Origin: Hermatobates lingyangjiaoensis
Taxonomy: Eukaryota > Arthropoda > Insecta > Hemiptera > Hermatobatidae
Direction of reading: 5' to 3'
Assembly: GCA_026182355.1 (NCBI GenBank)
Contig: JAPFBL010000222.1
Location: 1,083,001-1,147,000, forward strand
DNA: 64,000 nt
In this document: positions 44,543 through 55,440 of the stretch, one piece after another
Layout: each line of letters opens with the position of its first letter
Position numbering within the stretch: position 1 is the first letter of the stretch
The notes under the pieces: model-generated
What the model was told of the DNA's origin: nothing
The model's database searches: none
The model's input: the letters and a program-made list of their open reading frames with translations, nothing else
Translations under genes and position numbers: made by a program

Positions 44543-44566
44543 TTTCGAACTGTTGTTCGTCATCAG
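44543..44566 (-). ncRNA. Hammerhead-like core, PLE-7 (strongest stem II)
   Basis: Minus strand: CTGATGA (44566-44560), then CGAACAACAGTTC with a perfect GAAC/GTTC stem II and a four-base loop, then GAAA (44546-44543). Confidence 0.58.
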
Positions 44567-44813
44567 GAGAGTAGACTAGAAGAGAGGACGAAGTGAGAGA
44601 GATCTCCCCACGTCGAAGAACGGAGTGCGAAGGAAGAAATAAAGAGTCAACCGAAGAGAGCAGCACTAGCGTAAAAAAGGAGCTAGGCACTAAACGTCGG
44701 AGAACGAAGAAAGCAAAAACAATAGATAAAATTATAAAATTAAATATTATAAATTAAAAATTATAAAAAGGAAATAATAATAATAAAAAAATATATATAT
44801 ATAATAAAAAAAG

Positions 44814-44852
<39 letters not shown>

Positions 44853-44895
44853 TATGAATATATAAGTTAAAAATAAAAGGAAAAACAAATAAAAG

Positions 44896-45527
44896 TTAAC
44901 GCTTCTGATTTAAACCGGGATCTGATCGGGCCCCCAATAACCATATGTGGGCCTCCTCAGACGCTCTTAATGTCAAACTACGGTCATCAGTGGTCACTAG
45001 CGTAATGATTTGAACAGTAAAGCAGTCATTAAAAGAAAGGTTATGGCTGTTGGCATGGATAGCTACAGGAAGCTGTTTGCGCTGACCGACCGAAGCTCTA
45101 TGGTTGTTCAAACGCTCATTGAGCTTGGTAGAAGTCATACCAATGTAGAATGCTCCACATTGTCTACAGTTCAGTCGGTAGACACAATTCCTGGATGAGC
45201 AGGAGGAGTTAGGTGGGACGCGGAAAGAGTTGGTTGGTGAGGAGAAGAAAGGTGAAGGGTTAACTAAAGGACAGGTAAGGCAGAGGCGACGGCCGCATTT
45301 CTCCATACCACCACGCACCACCCCAATCCCAGGAGTTTCAAGGGTTCTGTGGGAAAACAGATTTCCTAAATTGGGAGGCTTTCTGAAGGACAGGTGAGGG
45401 GATTTTCGGAAGACGGAGGAGGTGGAGGGGGAAGAGGACAGGAGAGGAAAAATGTCCTTGATGATATTCCCGATCCTATGGACCCCAGGAAAGAAAGTAG
45501 TTACGAGGAAGGGAGAACTGTCCCTAT
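44896..45527 (-). CDS. PLE-7 C-terminal part: linker and GIY-YIG endonuclease, open
   Basis: About 210 codons stay open from the (TA)n border to the TAA at 44896-44898. First comes an RT-distal stretch (FFPGVHRIGNIIKDIFPLL), then SFRKPPNLGNLFSHR, the conserved linker before the nuclease in PLEs. Next are the Cys cluster CGRRLCLTCP and CVYRLNCRQC and the GIY-YIG core AFYIGMTSTKLNERLNNHR. The C-terminal TLRASEEAHIWLLGARSDPG closes the domain. The family role is target cleavage for retrotransposition. There is no start codon: the 5' end is a truncation at (TA)n. No stop or frameshift was found, in contrast to the other PLE copies here. Confidence 0.8.
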
Positions 45528-45549
45528 ATATATATATATATATATATAT

Positions 45550-45775
45550 TGGCCAATTAAATGAAACGATTTCACGAACTAAATAGACTAAATTGACAAA
45601 AAAAACATACAGAAATGAAACATAAACTCACTACTATATTTTGATGGCCTCGAAATATATTTACGAATCGCTCCGAAGGCAGACAACGACTCATCTTCCT
45701 GATGACGAGGCAATCGAAATATAGTAGTGAGTTTCTGTTTCATGTCTGTGTGCTCTGTTTATCAATTTATGACCT
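45550..45775. mobile_element. PLE-5 terminal repeats, inverted pair
   Basis: AAACTCACTACTATATTTTG (45625-45644) is mirrored by CGAAATATAGTAGTGAG (45715-45731). The plus arm has CTGATGA (45699-45705) and GAAA (45716-45719). Bordered by (TA)n at 45527-45550. Confidence 0.65.
45699..45719 (+). ncRNA. Hammerhead-like core, PLE-5
   Basis: CTGATGA, a 10-nt segment with a weak stem II, GAAA. Both conserved blocks are intact; the stem is short. Confidence 0.4.
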
Positions 45776-46130
45776 TCCTAGGTCCTTGCTGCCATAACAC
45801 CCTCAACAGTACAGATTTGGTAAAAACCTAAAAGTTTGAAACGTATTGTTAGTTTTAATATAAAAAAATAATACCTAAATATAAAGCACTTTGGTGTGAA
45901 GATGTATTTTTTTTTTAAATTCCCCATCATGTGTGTATGGTATTTCGGGTAGGATTGTAGTTTATTATCTATTGTGCTGATAACAAAAAGATTGCTTATT
46001 TAAGTAACAAAAAAAATATTTTCAAGAAAACAAGAAGAGTCAAGTTTCTTATTTCACAAATTAAATACAGGAATAGTATCTTATAAGAATTATAATTCTT
46101 AAAAACTATAAGGGTATTGGGCAAAATATT
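45776..46130. other. Unrecognised sequence
   Basis: No gene or repeat was identified. GAAACGTATTGTTAG near 45837 recalls a PLE end but is too short to call. Confidence 0.35.
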
Positions 46131-46134
46131 ATTG

Positions 46135-46960
46135 GAGAAAATGATATTTTCTCCCCCCCCCCCCCTCCTTCTGTTCTACAGTACCCCAGTTATCTTCAGT
46201 GCCTCCAAGAAGCTCAGCACTTTTGCTGGGTCTAACGGTCAGGACCATCTTTGAGCTGATAAGATTTGAGCTCAATGATTTGATTGCTGCTTGACTATCA
46301 GACTTAATTGATATATGTCTGTTCTTATATCCTTTATCCATATTAAATTGTACACATCTTTCGATGGCATTGATTTCAGCTTGAATGATACTGGTATACA
46401 GGTCATAGATTCGGAGTATTTGGTCTTAGGCCCAAATACCCCAGCTTTCCTTCATCCATCTGCATACCATCGGATCACATTTCCTCCAATGTCCTCTTTG
46501 TTTCCTTTCCTTATTCCTTCTTTGGTACCAAGGTATTCGTGGAAATTCTTTTGGAATTCAAAACTTTACCCATATCATCCCTTGGTGACATGAGTACCGG
46601 ATGTTCCTTCTCAATAGAGTTTTTATCCTCCCATCGTACAACTATTCCTCCTTAAGTTTCAGTTTTTAGTAGGTTAAGAATAGTTTTCTTCGCTGTTCTT
46701 CAAATTTCTTACTAGTGGGGGGGGGGGGGGGGGGGGGTTAAGCCCACAATTTTCTCCATACTGGCAAAAGGACATGGTCTTAAAGCTCCCGTCATGCAAA
46801 TGCATGATTTTTTGGATACCTTATACTATATAATATGCTGGTTAAAGGTGAATTTCCTATCTAGTGTAATAACTAAGTATTTAACTTCATCTTTTAATTC
46901 AATAGTAACTCCATTTAGTCTAGTAGGTTTCATGAGTTCCATTTTTCTTCTTAAATAGAT
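46135..46960 (-). pseudogene. LINE fragment: RT end and RNase H domain, decayed
   Basis: On the minus strand, the end of an RT shows GVTIELKDEVKYLVITLDRK (46920-46850), the usual motif after the palm. After stops and frameshifts an RNase H follows with SIIQAEINAIERCV (46395-46350) and KSDSQAAIKSL (46300-46270), the latter holding the catalytic Asp region. LINEs with a C-terminal RNase H belong to the I superfamily and relatives; I cannot assign a clade. Two homopolymer runs (46153-46165 C, 46717-46737 G) interrupt it. Confidence 0.75.
46717..46737 (+). repeat. Poly(G) run of 21
   Basis: A pure G run within the LINE remnant. A second run, 13 C, lies at 46153-46165. Confidence 0.95.
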
Positions 46961-47741
46961 ATTTAGAATAGATATAGTTTAAAACCACTAAACATAATCA
47001 AAAACTAGTTGATGGCACAAAATAATAAAATTTTATAAAAACAAATAGAACTGGGGCCTGATACTACAGTTAAACAAACCGTACGACCTACGACAGAAAA
47101 CTGAATAGACAAGTACAAAAATATGCTATACACAGACGTACATGAAATGATCGTGGATAATACTACAAATAATCATAGGACAGACATTAAGACAAAAGTA
47201 CAAATAACAAAGTTCGTATAGAGTACAGAGCAAAACAAAACCATGTTTTCCAAACTACGTTCAAATATTTAGACACCAACAAAAAGTTGTTAAAATTGCA
47301 TGCAGTTATTCTGCACAGGCCAAACAAAAATAGAAATTTTCTATAACTCAAACAATTAAAGAGAGAATGAAACATCTTCTCTCGTAAAGTTCCTTCCTCA
47401 TATGACTTGTTTCAGAGTAAAATTCTGAATATGAGCATTCCAAACAAACAAACTTTTGACATATTAAATTGGTTAACGTTGGAGAATCAACTCGCTCACA
47501 ACTTAAGATACAATGAACTGAAATACTTTTAATTCCCACTACAATTTTGGAGAATAATTTATTATTTACCCGACTTCACATGCCTCTAACTTCTACAATA
47601 AATTATTAAATACAAAGAAAAGTTACAGTTTTATCAATGAATTGTTGAATTTAAAGTCAATTATAAAAATAAATATTACTGAATATAATTACATAAATAA
47701 ATAAAATTTGATAAAGGTATAGTCGGAAGTATAGAATACAA
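46961..47741. other. AT-rich sequence, nothing recognised
   Basis: No gene was recognised. The stretch 47376-47420 resembles the small hairpin at 19683-19790. Confidence 0.4.
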
Positions 47742-47800
47742 AAAAATCTGGAGTGGCCTATACTCAATTTTACTATAACTAAACATAATTCAAACTTCCT
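47742..47800 (-). repeat. Rep-A tail scrap, reverse
   Basis: ATCTGGAGTGGCCTATACTC followed by TTTTACTATAACTAA. Confidence 0.75.
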
Positions 47801-49708
47801 AAAAACCAATTGATTTTTTGTAATTTATATTTATTTAACTATCATTATGTATTAGATACATTCATTAGCTCCGTCCATTTTTGTGGAAGTGGTTGAAAAT
47901 TAACTTTCTCTTGTGTAATGGTTTGTGTTCTAGTAGATATAATACTATGTATATTGGTTTCCGATCAGATAAGTTCTATAAACTCAGGTAAATGTGTAGA
48001 AAAAATTATATCCAATTAATGATTTCAATTAGTTGTTACTAAGCCTCAATTTAATAATGAATATAAGCTATATTGATTTAAATAACTGCACAAGAAATTG
48101 TTTTATTTGATATTCTAGTTACGGACATCTAAAAACGTAAAATTATTACTAAAGTTTAAATGTTTTAAATTTTTTTAACGGTTTTTACTCTAAATGAATA
48201 CCAGCCATCTAAATGATGGCAAACATCACCTATTTACTGACAAATGTAATAATTACATTAGTTTTTATACTCAATAAAACCAAGTGTCTTACATCAATTA
48301 AAAATCAAGAATCTTAACACGTTTATCACACTTTTAATTCTCCCCTTCAGAGAACATTTCCTGTCGAACAGAATCCCACTCCAGCCAACCATAACACAAA
48401 ATATTCAATAGTTAATATACAAATACTGCTTATAATATTATTTACATGGGTTATGATATTTATGCTTTGCTAGAAATATAATAGTTCCAACAATATGTAA
48501 CAGTTAACTATTTCAGGTGATATGAAATATTTATTTCTAGGATATACAACTTAGTGTGTTCAAATACATGTCAGCTTATTTGAAATGTTAGATACACTTC
48601 AAGGGAAAGGCAACAACTGTTTGTTTCTATATATTTTCACTGTATGTTTCTCCATTTATGATATATCATCTATCCCTTCAGTTGGGTCTTCAGCATTACA
48701 AACAGATATTGCAAAGCCTAAACAGAATAAACCACACATTATGTCATCAGCTTGCTACTGTAAATATTTGTAAATACATTGACTTCAAAGGGATAGAAAT
48801 ACTTCAAATAAGTTAAAGATTCATCATTTAGCTTGTTCCTGTTTAAACTGTCAAATATATTAATAACTCCTCCGTCATAATTGCTGTAAATCCAGTAAAT
48901 TACTGTATCAAAAAATTCATGAAATAGTATTTGTAAGTTAGGTACTTCTTTATTTCTCAATTGCATATATTAGGGATAAAACTTGAACATATAATGAACT
49001 CTGAGGGTTATAATCAGTATTAGCTCAAATGATATTATTATTGAACATATCTATATGCGTATCATCCAAGTAACCGAAGATCATCCAAAAGGATATCGCA
49101 GGATTCATTTGTTTAGTGTTTTTTTTTCATCATTGAAAGAGGCTAAATTTGAAAAAAACGATTTCTGATTTGTTATTACATTCATTATCTCCATCTATTT
49201 CTGTAAAAATGGTTGGTCGTTGTTACTGTGTCTCGTTCTAACAATTAATATAACTTATTTTGACTTAAATAACTACATAAAGTATTGTTTTGTTTGATCT
49301 TGTAGTTATAGTAACCGAAGAATGTGATATAATCACTTACGTATAAATATGTTAAAATTTCTTCAACGTTTCTTCGAAATTTTTCATCTTTTACCGATCG
49401 ACATTTATAACCCGAAATAATTGACATATTCTCAATCATGAAATGTACTAACACAACTTGACAACTTGCACCTCTATCTAATATATGATCAACATGTTGA
49501 ACATTGGTGTTAAATTTTGCAAAGCAAATAAAGCCCAAGGAATTAAATTGAATATCCAATCATATGGACATCTGTAACATTACATGGTCAGTGGACTTGT
49601 AACATTTTATGCCGTTTATCTGAACTTCTTATACATTAAAATTTAATCCAATGTTTTCCTTAAGACTTCAAAATATTCTTATTTTGTCTGAGAAATGTCA
49701 GAAACATG
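47801..49708. other. Unrecognised sequence with an internal diverged repeat
   Basis: Segments 47850-48170 and 49150-49330 are related (for example ATTCATTAGCTCC against ATTCATTATCTCC, and TTGATTTAAATAACTGCA against TTGACTTAAATAACTACA). Minus-strand frames of 75 codons (48739-48966) and 104 codons (49245-49559) show no known domain. Confidence 0.4.
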
Positions 49709-50917
49709 TACAAAATCTGGAGTGGTCTCCACTCAACTTTACTATAAGTAAACAAATATTAAACTGGTTTTTAAAACATTATGATACTTTCTTGCTCAAA
49801 AGCTTTCACATTCAATCATATATCAAAATTGTTATATCTTACTGAAAAAATACCATTCAATTGTTTTATGAATTTCAACATTTTTTCCATTTATTCCATC
49901 TCTAATTAAATTAAAAATATGTACTTTATATTGCTGTCTTAAATTTCTATGGACATGTATCCAATATAGTGGTGTCCAAAATCACTGCATACAATGATTA
50001 AATCTTATTTAAAATTAATTCATTATTATCGCTATTTAAAATTTTCATGAGGAAGAATTTCATTACTTAATACATATATGCTTAATATATTTCTATTTAA
50101 ATTCTGCATGCTAAATATAATAAAACTCTGATAATAACAATTTACATATAATTTAATGACATTTTCATAAAAGAATATATTTATAAATTAGTTAAAACAA
50201 AATAACGCTTTGAAAACAATACAGAGATATGTGTCTTGTATTCCAGGAACATTTCGTACTATTGTTGTAGAAGCAATTGCCGGGGCATGCATATCAAGAA
50301 CGCAAGTAAATCAATTTAATATTGCTTTGATGTGAATAAAATTTTTTGTATTTTTTTGTATATGAGTGTCTTACAATGTTTTCAACAGTATACAATCTCT
50401 AGTTTATATGCAGCATAATTTTATTTATTTTTCAAAAAATTATTTTCAATTTTGAATTATATTTTATATTCTGATCTTTTAAAAAATTATTACACTCAAA
50501 ATTGTATTAAATGCTAGTGTTCTTAATAACAAACTAATTTACTCAGAGCATGTGCAAGCTTTTTTCTGCGTGCCGCACTCTGCAATAAGGTTGCTGTAAA
50601 TATATCTTGAGAAAAAAATGTATGAGTAATTAGACAGTTTGGCTTACTCAAATCAAATTCAAAACTCTCTTCTGAGTATAATTTAAATAATTTATAGCTG
50701 AAGGTTTGAAATTTTTAATAGGAATAAATACGAACTATTAGACTAGAATAGTGAAGAAACGGGATATTTGTCAACAACACACTCACCCACCCAGACATTA
50801 TAAAAAAAAAAGTAATAAAATGACTTGAGAGATCTCAAAACATGTAAGTCCATCAAAAACTCGAGAGAGTATTTTTTCACCATCACTATACTTTTCTTAG
50901 TTATAGTAAAGTAAAAA
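49709..50917 (-). repeat. Rep-A subfamily, reverse, both ends present
   Basis: Starts ATCTGGAGTGGTCTCCACTC with ACTTTACTATAAGTAA and ends TAGTTATAGTAAAGTAAAAA. At about 1.2 kb it is shorter than the complete copies, and the middle is diverged (shares GCTTTCACATTCAATC with 13.5 kb). Confidence 0.8.
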
Positions 50918-51068
50918 TGTTCATCAAGAAACAAGTAGTTATGGAGGTTCAAATGAAACTACCAATACCATCTTTCACTTCCATTTAAAACCTCTTCAAG
51001 AGATATAAGTATGAAATTAAAAAACTAACAAAAAAAAAGAACTAAATAATTGAAGGTTTAAAATGAGT

Positions 51069-51581
51069 GTTTAAATCAGTGGTTCTCAACGTGGTCCACA
51101 TGGACCCCCAGGGGTCCACAGAGGTTAGAGCTCTATGTTAAGTTTAAATGAATTTATCAGCAAACCAAAAATAAATCAAAGCGTAGTAAGCTTTGGCCGT
51201 ACAATATTCACACATCATTAAAATATAAGGCTTAATATCCTCGTCAGTTTGTTAAAATGTTCCAATGTTTTAAAATTTTCTATTGCACTTCTCTTTATGG
51301 TACATTCAAAATTGATTCTGTTACAATTTATTTCAGAGTACTTTATAAAATGTTAATGAAGAAATATTTTGTTATTGTTTTAAAAACATTTTTGTATTTT
51401 CGCATGCGTTGTAGATGTAATGAAACTATTTCATAAATAACGATATTCATTTACCTAAAAACAAATATTTATTTATAAATTTGTATAATTATGTTTTTTA
51501 AGTATCCGGGGGGAGTGGGGTCTACAAGTAGCTTTTAGGGGGTCCACAAGCAAACAAAGGTTGAGAACCCCTGGTTTAAAT
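51069..51581. mobile_element. hAT-type MITE with 8-bp target duplication
   Basis: Element 51077-51573. The left end CAGTGGTTCTCAAC and right end GTTGAGAACCCCTG are inverted repeats with two mismatches. The sequences just inside (GGTCCACATGG, GGGGTCCACA) are also partly mirrored. An exact 8-bp duplication GTTTAAAT flanks it (51069-51076, 51574-51581). The CAGTGGTTCTCAA end and the 8-bp duplication are typical of hAT transposons. About 0.5 kb, no coding capacity: non-autonomous. Confidence 0.92.
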
Positions 51582-51843
51582 AAATATAAGTTTCTAGCAC
51601 AACTATCTAGTTTAAATATATATAATAAACTTTAAGAAAACAGTTAGGTTTAAAACTTTTATTTATAAACCTACTCATTATAAATCTCTAATGAAATCTT
51701 TTTTGATCTTTTTTGATTTTTAAAAGTTTACACTTTTCTCTATTGAAATAATTTTTAAAACTTTGATTCTAAAACTGACTGGTTCTTGATAAACACTTTT
51801 ATTCTATGTAAATATATATAAATAAAAATATAGTTTACATAGT

Positions 51844-51891
<48 letters not shown>

Positions 51892-52555
51892 TACAATATA
51901 AAAACTATTAAATTATTTAACATCAAAATGTCGTTCGTAGCATTAAAAATGAAACAAAATACTATTTTACAAGTACTTTATAACCAGTTCTATTATGACA
52001 TCAATATTGTAGTTTCAGCTTTAAACTCTTAAAATAAAGAAAAACTAAAGCAAAAAATAGGTATATAAATTTGTAGTAGGTTTAAATTGTCAGTAAAAGC
52101 TCTGCAGTTGACTGGTAGAGGAAGGTGATATCATTTAACTAATGTGACCTCTCTCCGAATACATTTTAAACAAATTCAAGTCAACCTGACCCTCTAGAAC
52201 TAAGTTTTGCAAATTTGTTATCATTTATCTGTAAGTATACAATTATTTTGCAACAAATTAAGTTTTGCAGATAATACTATGCAAATACGTTTTTACTCAC
52301 CAACAATTTTATTTTAATAATTAAAACTGAATGTGTTTTTTTAGCCTAAGAGAATTGCGTAGTGGGCAATAAATGGTTTTAATTGTAATGTAAGTAATTA
52401 TAATTAAATTATTTAATTTATTAATAACATAAATATTATAAATGGAAGAGATATTTTTTACTTAAGTTTTAACACCCTTTTAAGTGACAAGATTCTCTTA
52501 ATGAAGAGTGCCATAAAATTATTTTATTTACTTCTAGTTCTTATTACCAAAGTTC
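51582..52555. other. AT-rich sequence with a (TA)n tract
   Basis: A (TA)n tract spans about 51846-51886. No gene was recognised. Confidence 0.45.
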
Positions 52556-52559
52556 TTCT

Positions 52560-53310
52560 TGTTTAAAACATTTCGCATATGTTTTTGTCTTCCTCAGAGA
52601 TAAAAACATGTTTTTACAATCAGTACTATTACCATTAGCATTTTGGTCTATTGTTTACATTTATATACCTATAAGGTACATTTTAAATTTATAAATGCAG
52701 GTTAATTAGAAAGGTAGTAATTGATAATCTGGTATTACAACTATGAATTCTCAGATTGAAATATGGTTTTTACATTTATTTAAGACTACAGGGATCAATG
52801 TTTGCTCACCTTTGAAATCTGTTATGTCAATGTGTGCTGGGGATTCCATTTGATGTAGTTCTTCTGAATGTTGAAAACCCAGATACCTTTTATTAGGTTT
52901 GGCTATTTTAAGTGTTTTGTCCCTGTGGTTATTGAATTGTGACAAAATGTTAGTGTAGATTTGGTTGAGTTTCTCTATATCCGTTCTTGAGCTGCAGCTG
53001 TTTTCAATTTTCCCTTTATCAATTATGTCTTTTACAAGTCTTTTCCGGGTGTATTTTTCTTTGTCTATTTTAACAGGATTTTGAAAATTACTTATTAATT
53101 AATTGGATTCTAAGTGGAAAGATTTATGCTTTTATTGGTTTTAATATTTTAAGAATTTACTGAAAAATCGAAGTTATGTTTTAGGTGTTCGCTTATTTTG
53201 CTAGAGCGCATGTTATTTTGTGTCCTGTGATGTCTGCTTTATCTTGCGATATCCTTGCTAACTATTGGCTGGTTTATCCTATGTATTTTGTGTCACAGTC
53301 GTTACTGTGG
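52560..53310 (-). mobile_element. PLE-9 3' part: GIY-YIG end and terminal repeat
   Basis: On the minus strand: a decayed GIY-YIG core (CDTKYIGQTSQ and then DITGHKITCALAK, about 53300-53180), its C-terminal helix region, then the terminal repeat with CTGAGGA (52597-52591) and GAAA (52574-52571). The frame is broken between the YIG core and the C-terminal part. Confidence 0.75.
52754..53100 (-). pseudogene. PLE-9 ORF C-terminus after the GIY-YIG core
   Basis: About 115 codons are open on the minus strand, ending at the TGA near 52754. It reads DKEKYTRKRLVKDIIDKGKI and then SSRTDIEKLNQIYTNIL, which corresponds to the helix-rich segment that follows the nuclease core in many PLEs (Lys-Arg-Glu segment, then an N.LS..Y segment). 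A further 50 residues (KPNKRYLGFQHSEEL) do not match that pattern. A GTGAGC and an AG at the right places first suggested an exon; the PLE context explains it better. Confidence 0.6.
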
Positions 53311-53514
53311 TTACTGGACAGGTTCTCGCCTGTCTCTTCCCATTGCTCACTAGATTTTTGATTCATTGGCACGATTTTGGTTCTAAATCAAATCCCCCAA
53401 AGAAATGATTTCTATTTCTTACACCAATTATGAAACAATTTCCATGAGAGTTAGGAACAATTTCTTTCAATTAGAAACAAGTAAAATCTATCTTAGCTGT
53501 TAATCATGGTAGAC

Positions 53515-53690
53515 AAAATTATTCTCTAGTTAACATTGAGTCTAATTTAAATAAATCATTACTAATGCTTATAGTATTTCCTCTAATAAATATAAATAAA
53601 GAGTGCTAGGCAATATCTCTTAGCATCAACGTTCTTCATACGGAATTACTTAATTTAGAAGTTAGTATTGCACATAGTTTCATAGACAAT
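53515..53690 (-). pseudogene. PLE-1-like GIY-YIG C-terminus, decayed
   Basis: The minus-strand sequence parallels the PLE-1 ORF end (RNIIESSLIKFNRSNIINIS region): RGNTISISNDLFKLDSML is recognisable with interruptions. Stops are present. Confidence 0.6.
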
Positions 53691-53859
53691 ATATACCGTT
53701 CAATTGTCCATAAATCTCCTTTGCTGCCAAATATTTACTAGTTGATCAAAATGAATAAAAATAATTTCCCCTCACAATTAATAGTGCGTCGGTTGTGTCG
53801 GCTTTCTATCACTTATTCAAATGGTTGGTTAGGGTTCAGAATCCATTAATTGGTAGACT

Positions 53860-54360
53860 TTCAGGGAGCCATATTAAAAATAATATAAATTTAATTAGTG
53901 AATTAAAGAGCGTAAAGACAAAGCAAAAATAGATATTGATTATTCCTGATATAAAATCTCTTTTTACAAATGTCCTTTACCTGATATTATAGACTTTCGG
54001 TAGAAGTAGCCAGTTAATTATTCCCTCCTCCTTACCTTGAACTAGTAATAGAGTTAATTAAATTTTTTAAGGTTGATTGTCATTTTTAATTTGAAAATAA
54101 CTTCTTTAAACAAACATTTGATCTTGTTATGAGTAATTTATTATCATCTCTCTTAAATAACTAATATATTACATTTTTGAAACTAAAATGTTAAATACAA
54201 TCGATAGATATGGTTCAGATATCCTCTGAAATGCACCTCTCTCTAATTTTACAAATAATGTTACTTTTCTAATAAAATTAAATTCATTTCCACCAAAAAC
54301 CCCATTTATTATGAAAGAAAAAGTAAGTTCTTATTTACTTTCTTAGATTTATCTAGTGCA
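53860..54360 (+). pseudogene. PLE reverse transcriptase fragment, decayed
   Basis: ISELKSVKTKQ is followed by PDIKSLFTNV, the motif-A region of PLE reverse transcriptases (D.xSLFTNVP), and LPDII. Further on, a decayed FKQTFDLVMSNLLSSLL corresponds to the next conserved block. Several stops. It faces the decayed nuclease piece at 53515-53690, so the original order has been rearranged. Confidence 0.7.
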
Positions 54361-54374
54361 TATAGAAAAAATCA

Positions 54375-54725
54375 CTGAACTCACTACTATATTTCGATGT
54401 CCTCGTCGTCAGGAATAGACGTGAATCGCTCCAAAGGCTGATGACGACTGGCTTGACGTTCAAACAGTGTAGCTAACTTTCGGAGGAAGGGAAGACAAGG
54501 AAGATAAAAAAATAAAAGCCAATTAAAAATTAAATGAATGAAAATATTTAACTAAAATAAAATTAAAAACTAATAACAACTTGTAAAAAAAAAAAATAAA
54601 ATAAAGGAACAATTAACGATTGATAAGTGCTTCTTCTCAAGCTCTCAGAGTGACTTTCGAATTAGTCTCATGTCATTGAAACTGAGACCGTGACAACTAT
54701 TTCTCATATGATATGATATATATGT
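54375..54725 (-). mobile_element. PLE-5 3' end, decayed
   Basis: ACTCACTACTATATTTCGAT with CTGACGA on the minus strand (core near 54409-54415). A 3' UTR like the 36-kb copy, and C-terminal codons at about 54690-54620 with stops. Confidence 0.65.
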
Positions 54726-54765
54726 ATATCATATATACTATATCTATATATATATATATATATTA

Positions 54766-54960
54766 AGCAGGAAAACGATCCAAAAAGACAACAAACTTTC
54801 ACGGTAAATCACAAACACAGAACAAAGGAACAAACGCACCTACTGTCTCTAATTTTCAGTTGAACCGTCATCAGGACAGTTGAGATAGGGACACCATGTG
54901 CACTTACAAAGCAACGGTTGGTGACCAACAGTCTCACATATATCACATCACACATATACT
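54766..54960. mobile_element. PLE-6 terminal repeat
   Basis: On the minus strand CTGATGA (54874-54868) and GAAA (54857-54854) with a short stem II. CAACGGTTGGTGACCAACAG parallels 60385-60405. (TA)n borders on both sides. Confidence 0.55.
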
Positions 54961-54985
54961 CAACAGTATCACACATATATATATA

Positions 54986-55160
54986 TAATCAAACCACAAA
55001 ATGGAAAGGGAAAAAAGACTAAGATCTTTTAACCGAAACAAACTTTCTTCGTCAGAGTCAAAACCCAACTGACTCTGACGAAGACCGCTTGTTACGTTTG
55101 AAAGATCTTAGTCTTTTTTTCCCATTTCATATTATGGTTTGATCATTGATTGTTAGTTCA
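54986..55160. mobile_element. PLE-1 mini-palindrome
   Basis: Arms about 54988-55065 and 55068-55147 meet with almost no loop. Both show hammerhead-like blocks. Older than the 31-kb hairpin, judging by substitutions. Confidence 0.75.
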
Positions 55161-55189
55161 AGTTTTTAGGTGAAATCTTATCATAAATA

Positions 55190-55440
55190 TATACATCAAT
55201 GATTAAACCACAATATAAAATGAGAAAACAAGACTCAGATCTTTCAACCGTAACAAGCGGTTTCGACAGAGTCAAAAAACTAACAGAGAGTTAGGTTATT
55301 GACTCTGACGAAGACCGCTTGTTTCGGTTGAAAGATCTTAGTTTTGTTTTCCCATTTCATACTGTGGTTTGATCATTGATTGTTATTTCACGTGTCTATG
55401 TGAAATATTTTTTATATATATACATATATATGTATAAACT
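55190..55440. mobile_element. PLE-1 mini-palindrome
   Basis: Arms about 55197-55275 and 55300-55383 with a loop of about 25 nt. CTGACGA and GAAA are intact in the right arm. Followed by (TA)n at 55410-55436. Confidence 0.75.

Larger units (their letters stand above)
44477..45527 (-). mobile_element. PLE-7 3' part with open coding end and terminal repeat
   Basis: Reading on the minus strand from a (TA)n border at 45527: open coding sequence to 44896, a 3' UTR with long (TA)n tracts (44790-44850), a CT-rich terminal repeat with a hammerhead-like core, and a second (TA)n border at 44476. The 5' part with the RT is missing. Confidence 0.8.

Noticed and set aside
49245..49559. A 104-codon minus-strand gene
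   Set aside because: No known domain, and part of it overlaps a diverged internal repeat shared with 47850-48170. In AT-rich DNA of this length a chance frame of this size is expected.
52804..53065. A host exon on the minus strand with AG acceptor at about 53065 and GTGAGC donor at 52809
   Set aside because: The reading frame corresponds to the helix region after the GIY-YIG core of PLE proteins, with a decayed YIG core just upstream and a PLE terminal repeat just downstream. The splice-like words are most simply chance.
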